A stretch of DNA of 16,678 nucleotides, taken from assembly GCA_002418705.1 (NCBI GenBank), contig DIEQ01000012.1, forward strand, positions 28,606-45,283, written 5' to 3'. The DNA is from Mageeibacillus sp. UBA5770. Lineage in GTDB: Bacteria; Bacillota_A; Clostridia; Saccharofermentanales; Saccharofermentanaceae. Positions 1-6,544 of this stretch are shown here, piece by piece; position 1 is the stretch's first letter; each line of letters opens with the position of its first letter. The translations under genes were made by a program, and so were the position numbers. The notes under the pieces are model-generated. The model did not search any database. It had not been told where the DNA came from and saw nothing but the letters and a program-made list of their open reading frames with translations.

Positions 1-216
1 GATGTGGTCAATGCGCTTTCGAGAATGCCGGATGAAAAGCGAGCCAGTGTATATTTCTTTGCGTTTGATGTGTCGGCGGATAAATTCCGTCATGTACGGG
101 ACTCTGGCGGCTTGGTCATGGCGGCGTCCAATGGACAAGAACTGGAGCAAACCCTGGGTTATGTGTTAACCGGTAAAATTCTTGTCGAACAACCGGACGT
201 TCCCGGGACGAATTAA
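1..216 (+). CDS. C-terminal end of a probable VWA-like / substrate-binding component of the ABC operon (partial)
   Basis: The frame is open from base 1 and stops at 214-216, so only the last 71 residues are visible and the true start is outside the window. The visible part has a hydrophobic strand (VYFFAFDVSADKF), then a short helix, a GG turn (SGGLVMAAS), and a helix of the pattern ELEQTLGYVL before ending in KILVEQP. This strand-GG-helix ending is what I expect at the end of a von Willebrand factor A (Rossmann-like) domain. In planctomycetes such domains can sit next to or be fused to NitT/TauT-type substrate-binding proteins. Only two bases separate the stop from the permease ATG at 219, so it is almost certainly in the same transcript and translationally coupled. 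The family call is inference from the pattern and the neighbours. A plain solute-binding protein tail is the alternative. Confidence 0.55.
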   Translation, partial: DVVNALSRMPDEKRASVYFFAFDVSADKFRHVRDSGGLVMAASNGQELEQTLGYVLTGKILVEQPDVPGTN

Positions 217-218
217 CG

Positions 219-1019
219 ATGGCTATCCATGTTTTGAAAATTCGTACGCCGTTGCCCAAGTGGCTGGTCTTGATACTTGGAATGATTCCTATATCGCTGC
301 TGCTGGGCGTATGGGCATGGACAACCTATGGCCCGGTCGAAGAGCGAACCATCAGTCCGACGATTCTGCCCAGTCCCCGGGAAGTAGTTCGCAGTATTCC
401 CGAGTTGTTTCGTCGCGACTTGGTGAATCATACTCTGGCCAGTCTGAAACGCATTGGCTTGGGGTATTTGTTGGCGTTGGCGGTGGTCATTCCACTGGGA
501 ATTCTGATGGGGTCGCTCAGCCTTTTCAGGGCGTCTTTTACGCCGCTGACGACTGCCGCCGGATATATCCCCATTGCAACACTTGTCCCGCTTACATTGT
601 CCTGGTTTGGGACCGGTGAACTGCAAAAGACGATATTTCTGGCGATGGCTTTTGGAATCTATCTTCTGCCTCTGGTTATTGCCGCCATCGATAAGGTTTC
701 GGATGTTTATGTGAAAACCGCCTATACTCTCGGCACGTCCAATTTGCGTATCATTCTCCATGTGCTGATACCGATTTCTCTGCCGGATATCTGGAGCGCG
801 ATGCGCCTTGCGTTCGGCGTGGGCTGGACGTATCTGGTATTGACGGAAGTGATTGTAATGGAAAGCGGCTTGGGTTATCTGGTTCAGATATCTTTTCGAC
901 GCGGGCCGCGCGAACATATTTATCTGGTTATTCTGTTGATCACTCTGATTGCATGGGTTGCCGATATACTGTGGGATCGTATTGGAAAACTGCTGTTTCG
1001 CTACCGGGGGGCTGCTTGA
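219..1019 (+). CDS. ABC transporter permease, NitT/TauT/SsuC type
   Basis: This 266-residue inner-membrane protein has about six hydrophobic segments: residues ~14-34, a run around 82-102, 110-130, 145-160, 205-225 and 235-252. The length is normal for SsuC/TauC/NrtB-type permeases (about 250-280). A cytoplasmic EAA-like loop is visible around residues 167-190 ([19 protein letters not shown]), the coupling helix region that contacts the ATPase. The N-terminal stretch ILPSPREVV is the typical 'lPsP..v' motif of this family. The substrate cannot be read from the sequence; the family moves nitrate, taurine, aliphatic sulfonates, pyrimidine precursors and similar small molecules. The gene starts 2 bases after the upstream stop, and its stop TGA (1017-1019) shares one base with the ATG of the ATPase gene, so the subunits are translationally coupled. 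The transporter family is clear; the substrate is unknown. Confidence 0.9.
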   Translation: MAIHVLKIRTPLPKWLVLILGMIPISLLLGVWAWTTYGPVEERTISPTILPSPREVVRSIPELFRRDLVNHTLASLKRIGLGYLLALAVVIPLGILMGSLSLFRASFTPLTTAAGYIPIATLVPLTLSWFGTGELQKTIFLAMAFGIYLLPLVIAAIDKVSDVYVKTAYTLGTSNLRIILHVLIPISLPDIWSAMRLAFGVGWTYLVLTEVIVMESGLGYLVQISFRRGPREHIYLVILLITLIAWVADILWDRIGKLLFRYRGAA

Positions 1020-1894
1020 TGGATCAGAGTACAATGATTAATGCCACTTCGGCAGCCGCAAAAAGTAAGCCGCCGATCGTTGAATTTCGCAATGTAACGG
1101 TTCGTTTTGGATCATTTACGGCGGTCAATGATATCTCGTTTGCGATCGAAGACCTTCCGGGTGTGGGAGAGTTCATCAGCATTATTGGCCCCAGCGGGTG
1201 TGGAAAAAGTACAGTTCTGAATCTGATTGCCGGACTCCTGATGCCCACCGAGGGCGAGATTTTTGTAAATGGAACGCTTATCAACGGGCCGGGAAGCGAC
1301 CGGGGAATGATATTTCAGCAGTACAGTTCGTTTCCGCATCTGACAGTGGTGGGCAATATTCTGTTCGGCCTGAAAATGAACCAAAAGCGTATAGCTCTGA
1401 ATACTGCCCAGCGTCAGGAGCGTGCGATGGAACTGGTGCGACAGGTCGGTTTGCTGGGGCATGAAAAAAAATATCCCCATCAGCTTTCCGGGGGGCAGCG
1501 CCAACGCGTTGCGATTGCCCGCTCGCTGGCACTGGAACCGAGAATCCTGTTGATGGATGAGCCTTTTTCGGCGTTGGATGAGCCGACTCGTCTGGAAATG
1601 CAGGCGTTGCTGGTGGAGTTGTGGTATCGTGTGCAGCCGACTATCTTTTGCGTAACGCACAGCATTTTGGAGGCGGTTTACCTGGGGCAGCGCGTCTGGA
1701 TATTTTCACATGCACCGGGGCAAATTGCGTATGATATTCGCGACTGCATTCCGCCATCGCAGGGATTATCTCCGCTGATTGCACAGGAACGGCCGGATTT
1801 TCAACATGCCGCACAAATTGTGACTGAGGCGTTTCGCAGAGTTTCAGAAAAAAATGACAACGTCATCCGTAAAGAAAAAAGAAAGGAGTTGTAG
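1019..1894 (+). CDS. ABC transporter ATP-binding protein, NitT/TauT/SsuB type
   Basis: This 291-residue cytoplasmic ATPase energises the permease encoded just upstream. All motifs are intact: Walker [10 protein letters not shown] (57-65), Q-loop at [10 protein letters not shown] (99-108), signature [14 protein letters not shown] (156-169), Walker B RILLMDEP (175-182), D-loop SALD, and H-loop His214 (CVTHSILEA). The insertion [11 protein letters not shown] before Walker A is a form I associate with planctomycete members of the NitT/TauT family. The start at 1019 was chosen because it overlaps the permease stop as TGATG. An open frame extends upstream to 953 but lies inside the permease gene. 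The C-terminal ~60 residues beyond the core are charged and divergent. The last codons (KKEKRKEL region) also contain the AAAGGAG Shine-Dalgarno (1882-1888) of the next gene, so the operon continues. Confidence 0.93.
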   Translation: MDQSTMINATSAAAKSKPPIVEFRNVTVRFGSFTAVNDISFAIEDLPGVGEFISIIGPSGCGKSTVLNLIAGLLMPTEGEIFVNGTLINGPGSDRGMIFQQYSSFPHLTVVGNILFGLKMNQKRIALNTAQRQERAMELVRQVGLLGHEKKYPHQLSGGQRQRVAIARSLALEPRILLMDEPFSALDEPTRLEMQALLVELWYRVQPTIFCVTHSILEAVYLGQRVWIFSHAPGQIAYDIRDCIPPSQGLSPLIAQERPDFQHAAQIVTEAFRRVSEKNDNVIRKEKRKEL

Positions 1895-1896
1895 TC

Positions 1897-2256
1897 ATGA
1901 AACAGATTACAAACAAATTTTCGAAAAAGGTTATTGAGTTTCTCAAGGACGAAAAGGGACTGGATGAAAAGGAAATCGCAAAATTAGTGGGAACGACGCC
2001 AAAATTCTTATCCGACATCATTAACGGCGACAAGGCTTTTAAGCAGAAGCAGTTGGATAAGATTCAGCAGGAGCATGATATCTTTTTAGCAATGGCTCCG
2101 GCGTTAGTCAGTGAACTGGTGGCGGCCAAGACAAAAACGGGACGGGATTTCGTCGCTGAAAAAACAAAGCAGGGCAAAACCATGCTTAAAAAAAGCACCA
2201 ATGCCGCATTGCAGTTTATCTGCTCTTTGGCTGCTGAGCACTCTGACAAATCCTGA
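1897..2256 (+). CDS. Small XRE-like helix-turn-helix protein in the ABC operon
   Basis: This 119-residue protein begins two bases after the ATPase stop, with AAAGGAG (1882-1888) 8 bases before the ATG. Residues ~8-60 look like a lambda-repressor/XRE HTH: a helix (KKVIEFLKDEKG), then EKEIAKLVGTTPKFLSDIINGDK, where 'IAKLVGTTPKFLSDII' fits the turn and recognition helix. A second part (about 65-119) is helical and rich in Lys and Thr (AAKTKTGRDFVAEKTKQGK), ending near two cysteine- and alanine-containing helical turns. No enzymatic motif is seen. Its position as last gene of the ABC cluster suggests a local regulator of the transporter, or of genes sharing its substrate, but this is inference. 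I know no named family for the C-terminal half. Confidence 0.75.
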   Translation: MKQITNKFSKKVIEFLKDEKGLDEKEIAKLVGTTPKFLSDIINGDKAFKQKQLDKIQQEHDIFLAMAPALVSELVAAKTKTGRDFVAEKTKQGKTMLKKSTNAALQFICSLAAEHSDKS

Positions 2257-2385
2257 ATAGTCCTCTGATTGGAAAACATCTTATAGCGTGAATATTCATC
2301 TTCCGGGGCAGATCCGACATAGTTTGCCTTCTCGGCAGAACGAGAAACTTGCTATGGCGGATAAGCCCCTCAGATGTTTCTTGGG

Positions 2386-5300
2386 TTATTCCAGTTCTGT
2401 GTGCTCAATGTTCCAGCCGTCCATGCTTACTTTCATCTTTTTTGCGGCGTCTTTTTTGCTGCATTTGATTGTCACCGTCTTTGATTCTCCCGGCAAAAGC
2501 GAGAGATAATTATCACTATAATAGGCCGGCAGGATTCGCTGTCCGGTTTCAACATCGCGAAGGATAAGCTGTGTCATTAGCGCAACGGTATTGCTGTTAT
2601 TGACAAGCTGAACCTCCGCGGCAATCTTACTGTCGCTGCCGGAGACAAACAAAGCGGTACCGTTCAGCTTAACCGTCGGCATTGAGTCCAGTGCTTTTAG
2701 ATCGCCTTTTTCTTTGCCCAACCAATACAGATTCTCCGACAAAACACGGCCGTCATCGTCGGACCATTTCAGTTTCACAAAATAGGCGGACGGAAGAGAA
2801 TCGGGCCATTCAATCGTAAATCCTTTGGTGCAGAGATTGGCGGCGGCAGTGACAGGCACGTTCTTTTCCCACAGAACAGAAGCGTCAAGCCCCAGAATTG
2901 CTGCAGCAAGATTGCCGGTCACCGGCCCGGCCGTGTGATTAATTGCTTCGACTGTCCAGTCCGTGCGGCAAAGCTGAACATGGAGCGGCTCATTGGCCTT
3001 CTTGGAACCGAAATAAGCACCGTCGGTACCAAACCAGTAGTCATAAATTTGCCAGACCGTACTGGGCCATGCCGGGTGGCTCATCCAGAGAATTACGCCG
3101 CTGCAATCATTCCAAAGCTTGTGGTTGCAGCCTTCAAATATTGCACGATACCCATCATAGTTTATCATTTGGGCTTTGCGGCAGTAATCATCCAGTGTAT
3201 TGGCGGGACCATAATTGTCTTCAATCGCCTTGGTGTATTCATCGCGATACTGGTTACCCTGCGGACAAAAATCATGATAGGCCCAAAGGCTATCAATCGG
3301 CCACGGTTCATGATCGCCCGCGGCCATCCGCATACTCTCGGCGCTGGGTACGGAAGGCATTCCTATTTCTGTTTTAAAGCCATGGTTTAAATCTGCAAAA
3401 TACCGAGCCGGTTCCATATATTTATAAGGGCCGCCGCCATTAACCCCGACATCGGAGGAATGCGGCTGATAAAATCGAGTCCCATCCAGGCGGGTCGTCA
3501 GCTCACGCATTCCATCGTCCAATTCTTCGGGAGGCATCCCTTCATTGCGCCCGCACCAGATGGCAATCGATGGATGGTTGCGATAGCGCAAAACCACATC
3601 TTGTACATTATCCAGGAACAGCTTATGGTTGTCGGGATTCGGGCCGTCTCCGGGATTGGCAAGCCAGAAGTCATTCCAGATCAGAACGCCGTATTCATCG
3701 CAGAGATCATAGAATTGCTCACAGGTCGTCATGCCGATCCAGTTTCGAATCATATTCAGATTTGCTTCATGGTGCAGACGAACCGCCGCCTCCAGCCGCT
3801 CAGGTGTAAGACGCATCAGCATTTCCGGGTATCCCCAGTTGCCGCCGCGGCAGAGGATTCGCTGACCGTTGACGCTCACTTCCAACTCATTCGGCTGCCC
3901 CTGAGCATTGCATTCTTTCACTTTCGTCCATCGTGTTCCATCCGTCGAAACCTCAATGGCGAACTGCTTTGCATAAGCAGCTTCCCAAGAGAGCTGCACC
4001 TGATCGACGGTGTGAACCGATCCTAAATCTGCACACAGCCATTCCGGCTGGTTCATTTTCGAAGCCCATCGAGTTTCCGGATTACCATCTATTGCATGAG
4101 CGGCGGGGTGTTCTTCGCTTTCAATTGTTGATGCTGTCACCGATCCGCTGCGGGCCAGATCCGTCGCCAGGTCGCGACTGTTCATCACTGAAAAGGTATA
4201 AAGTGAAAATCCAAACTTAGTTCCGCGTTCACGGCAATTCAATCGCACATAGCGAGCCTGAACCGGAGAAAAATCGATGACCTCTAATAACTTGGGAAGC
4301 AGCTTGTTCCCTCGATACGAAAGCTCTCGCACCCCAAAACGCATAGAATGCGTATCGCTGATAATCTGGTCGACCTCTGCGGAAAGCAAGAGCGTATACA
4401 GCGACTGCTCGCCATACCCCACAGGCCACCATAGCTTCGGATTTTTCAGCGTCATCTGGGGATGACTTTCGGGTGTAAATTTCGCTTCGACTATCGTATG
4501 TGCCGGCACTGTCATGTGTTGTGAAACGACGACCTTCTCAAACTCGGCTCGAACCACAACATTCTGTTGACGATCCGAGTCATTGCGGATTGGAACCGTA
4601 ATCCGAATAGCCGCTTGTGTAGTATCCGGCAGCGGCAAATCCGTAATAATCTGTGGATTTTCAATTATCACCCACCCTGTACGGCGAACCCTAACCTCAT
4701 TCCAAATGCCGATACCGCGGTCGCGCACCGGCGCCATCCAGTCCCAGCCGATGCTGGCTAAGAACGTCGGGCTGTCTTTGCCCAAAGCTCCGCCGTTATA
4801 GAGCCAATGTTGTTCACTTTTCTCAAGCGGAATCCCGGGATGCGCCGGAGGAATAATACGCACACCCAGAATATTTTTGCCGGTCGTATTCAACGCTTTG
4901 GTGATATCAAATTTCCCCCGTATAAAGGCCCCCTCGATGACTCCCAAGCGACGTGAATTAAGCCATACTTCCGCGAGATGGTTAATGCCGTCAAACTCAA
5001 TCCAAAGCCGCTGTCCATCCTGCTTCCATGTTGACGGGATTGCCAACTCAGTTCGATACCACCAGGCATGACGGCATAGTGAATCAGGAATGTGCAGGTT
5101 GTTCAATCCGATGGTCGGCTCCGGAAATACTTCCTGCTCAACCAATGTGGTCAATACTGTCCCCGGAACCGTTGCATTGTACCAGGCAGAGGTGTCCAGC
5201 GTTTCATCGGTTATCTGGACAGCATTAAGTCCCGCCCAATCCTCGCGCATTAGTTCCCATCCGCGATCAAGAACAAGTGCGTTGTCCTGTGTGACGACGG

Positions 5301-5991
5301 TTGCGGGTACCGGCTTGACCTTTGACTTGCGGCGAAGTTTCCAGTTGTCACCTGCGGCACGAGGACTTTCACAGGTCCCCATCACCTCCAGCTCATTGAT
5401 GCCGACGCCGCACATTGGATGGGATCGCTGATGAATTGTCACGCGTACAAAGCGTGCTTTGGTGGGTTCAAGGTGGATAACTTCGGTGTCTCCGGCACCC
5501 ATGGTCGTCATATAAACCCTGTTCCAGTTCTGACGATCCGTAGATAAAAAGACCGAATAGGCTAATCCGTATGCGGCAACTTGTTCACCGCCGTATAGAG
5601 CCGAAGTTCGAATCTCTTCAAAAACAGGACGATCTGCACGGCTGGCCCATCGCAAACGAATACTGTCAATTTTGCATAATCCCTGAAGATCTACTGTCAG
5701 CCAGTCGCCGGTTTCAAAAGAGCCGGCCGTATTATTCGAGGGCGCTATCGTTCGCGAAGAACGCCACTCGGTATCCGCTTCCCCGTCAACGGAAAATTCT
5801 GGAACGGTTGGATAATGACCAACGGAAGAGGCGGTTACGGGGCGATACAAGGCCAGGTTTTCCGCTTCGGCGAGATTTGCGTTCATTCCCATGGCCAATG
5901 CGTTGCCCACTGCAAAAACCATGATATAGACGCAGACGCATAAACCGAATCCCTTGTTCTGCCTTGGTTTTTTTGTGTCAGTCATTTTCAT
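2386..5991 (-). CDS. Secreted GH2 glycosidase (beta-mannosidase / exo-beta-glucosaminidase type) with two F5/8 type C modules
   Basis: This 1201-residue exported enzyme has a signal peptide at about 1-33 (LCVCVYIMVFAVGNALA). Domains in order are an F5/8C (discoidin) domain at ~44-207, a GH2 sugar-binding jelly roll at ~238-445, an Ig-like domain at ~450-565 ending near MRFGVREL, an inserted F5/8C module at 571-695, a TIM barrel from VNGQRILCRGGNW (707-719), and C-terminal sandwich domains at ~1000-1201. Glu817 in CGRNEGM is the expected acid/base and Glu875 in FKTEIGMPS the expected nucleophile. The stretches KANEPLHVQL, ENLYWLGKEKGD and DNYLSLLPGESKTVTIK resemble exo-beta-D-glucosaminidases such as CsxA. 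However, the acid/base site here is the normal GH2 Asn-Glu, not the SD of CsxA, so beta-mannosidase or endo-beta-mannosidase activity is equally possible. AAAGGA (5995-6000, minus) precedes two ATGs, at 5991 and 5985; I kept the first. The gene is monocistronic and divergent from the GH92 gene. Confidence 0.93.
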   Translation of the reverse strand: MKMTDTKKPRQNKGFGLCVCVYIMVFAVGNALAMGMNANLAEAENLALYRPVTASSVGHYPTVPEFSVDGEADTEWRSSRTIAPSNNTAGSFETGDWLTVDLQGLCKIDSIRLRWASRADRPVFEEIRTSALYGGEQVAAYGLAYSVFLSTDRQNWNRVYMTTMGAGDTEVIHLEPTKARFVRVTIHQRSHPMCGVGINELEVMGTCESPRAAGDNWKLRRKSKVKPVPATVVTQDNALVLDRGWELMREDWAGLNAVQITDETLDTSAWYNATVPGTVLTTLVEQEVFPEPTIGLNNLHIPDSLCRHAWWYRTELAIPSTWKQDGQRLWIEFDGINHLAEVWLNSRRLGVIEGAFIRGKFDITKALNTTGKNILGVRIIPPAHPGIPLEKSEQHWLYNGGALGKDSPTFLASIGWDWMAPVRDRGIGIWNEVRVRRTGWVIIENPQIITDLPLPDTTQAAIRITVPIRNDSDRQQNVVVRAEFEKVVVSQHMTVPAHTIVEAKFTPESHPQMTLKNPKLWWPVGYGEQSLYTLLLSAEVDQIISDTHSMRFGVRELSYRGNKLLPKLLEVIDFSPVQARYVRLNCRERGTKFGFSLYTFSVMNSRDLATDLARSGSVTASTIESEEHPAAHAIDGNPETRWASKMNQPEWLCADLGSVHTVDQVQLSWEAAYAKQFAIEVSTDGTRWTKVKECNAQGQPNELEVSVNGQRILCRGGNWGYPEMLMRLTPERLEAAVRLHHEANLNMIRNWIGMTTCEQFYDLCDEYGVLIWNDFWLANPGDGPNPDNHKLFLDNVQDVVLRYRNHPSIAIWCGRNEGMPPEELDDGMRELTTRLDGTRFYQPHSSDVGVNGGGPYKYMEPARYFADLNHGFKTEIGMPSVPSAESMRMAAGDHEPWPIDSLWAYHDFCPQGNQYRDEYTKAIEDNYGPANTLDDYCRKAQMINYDGYRAIFEGCNHKLWNDCSGVILWMSHPAWPSTVWQIYDYWFGTDGAYFGSKKANEPLHVQLCRTDWTVEAINHTAGPVTGNLAAAILGLDASVLWEKNVPVTAAANLCTKGFTIEWPDSLPSAYFVKLKWSDDDGRVLSENLYWLGKEKGDLKALDSMPTVKLNGTALFVSGSDSKIAAEVQLVNNSNTVALMTQLILRDVETGQRILPAYYSDNYLSLLPGESKTVTIKCSKKDAAKKMKVSMDGWNIEHTELE
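3907..4281 (-). other. Inserted F5/8 type C module with swapped halves (circular permutation candidate) inside the GH2 gene
   Basis: Within the GH2 protein, residues 571-604 (VIDFSPVQARYVRLNC...GTKFGFSLYTFSVMN) match the C-terminal strands of a discoidin domain, usually 'F.PV.ARYVRL...RGT.WGYSL.EFEVY'. They are followed, not preceded, by residues 606-695, which match the N-terminal strands: DLARSGSVTAST, AIDGNPETRWAS, EWLCADLGSVHTVDQVQLSWE, and EVSTDGTRWTKV. The usual order is the reverse, as in the first F5/8C domain of the same protein and in the GH29 protein of this window. After WTKVKEC the text goes straight into the GH2 barrel (VNGQRIL). Exactly one copy of each half is present, so a circular permutation is the simplest reading. 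Confidence 0.7.
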
Positions 5992-6544
5992 TAATCCTTT
6001 TTTCTCAGGTTTGCGATCAGCGTTTATCTTAGAGTACCTCTAATCATGCTGCGGTTATTTTACCATCCCGTCTGGTTTTCCACTATAGTGATGTTTTGCA
6101 ATTGCTTATATCAATACCGTAGCACTGATACGTCGATTTCTTAGTCCTTTGCAGACAAAGGGCAACGTCGGTTTTTTTTGAACCTCCCGCCATAATCCAA
6201 AACAATGCGACAAAGGTTTTTTGTAGTAGCTATAACAGACCCCTATTGGGTAGTATGTAGAATAGTAATAAGTTGCCATCAGCGTCACCTGTTCATCATA
6301 AGACTCGTACGGCCACCACCTTAAAACTTCAATCGTTTTAAAGTGTATATATTCATGGTGAGGATCGGTATATTTCCCCATTGATTGGTTTTCTCGACAA
6401 ATTTTTCGTCAGCAAAGTTGAGTACAAATTCTTGATTATCCGAGGATTAGATGGTACTGTGTGAGAGTAATAAGAGCTGTCGTTGTTAAGCTTTACGTGT
6501 TCTGGAACCGTAACAATAAAAAAATCAGAAAGAAAGATACTGCC
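5992..6544. other. Divergent intergenic region between the GH2 and GH92 genes
   Basis: This AT-rich 550-base stretch must hold both divergent promoters. I see the GH2 Shine-Dalgarno (5995-6000, minus), a perfect inverted repeat at 6029-6043 (separate entry), a 10-bp palindrome CACTATAGTG at 6081-6090, and a sequence at 6445-6461 related to the repeat. A weak promoter-like pair lies at 6432-6437 (TTGATT) and 6455-6460 (TACTGT), 17 bases apart, reading toward GH92. A 91-codon open frame lies on the minus strand at 6106-6381. It is tyrosine-rich (ATYYYSTYYPIG), has no good Shine-Dalgarno and matches nothing I recognise. It could be a decayed gene or chance, and I do not call it. Confidence 0.5.
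6029..6043. promoter_or_regulatory. Perfect inverted repeat TTAGAG-N3-CTCTAA upstream of the GH2 gene (candidate operator)
   Basis: The bases read TTAGAG TAC CTCTAA, two perfect 6-bp arms around a 3-base centre. The repeat sits about 38-52 bases before the GH2 start codon, where a repressor or activator of the GH2 transcript could bind. On the minus strand it reads GATTAGAGGTACTCTAA, which resembles GATTAGATGGTACTGTG at 6445-6461 upstream of GH92. The regulatory role is inference; the symmetry is directly visible. Confidence 0.4.

Noticed and set aside
213..1034. 273-codon minus-strand open frame opposite the ABC permease
   Set aside because: Product is Gln/Arg/Asn-rich and featureless; it is the antisense of a clear permease gene.
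2289..2298. TGAATATTCA palindrome between the HTH gene and GH2
   Set aside because: Ten-base AT-rich palindromes are common by chance; no T run or promoter is next to it.
2331..2345. Short TGCC/GGCA hairpin as terminator of the convergent HTH and GH2 genes
   Set aside because: Only four base pairs and no T tract on either strand.
6106..6381. 91-codon minus-strand open frame in the GH2/GH92 intergenic region
   Set aside because: No Shine-Dalgarno, Tyr-rich low-complexity composition, no recognisable family, and it overlaps the region needed for divergent promoters.
6461..6544. GTG start giving a longer GH92 protein
   Set aside because: It would add 28 charged residues before a good lipoprotein signal peptide.
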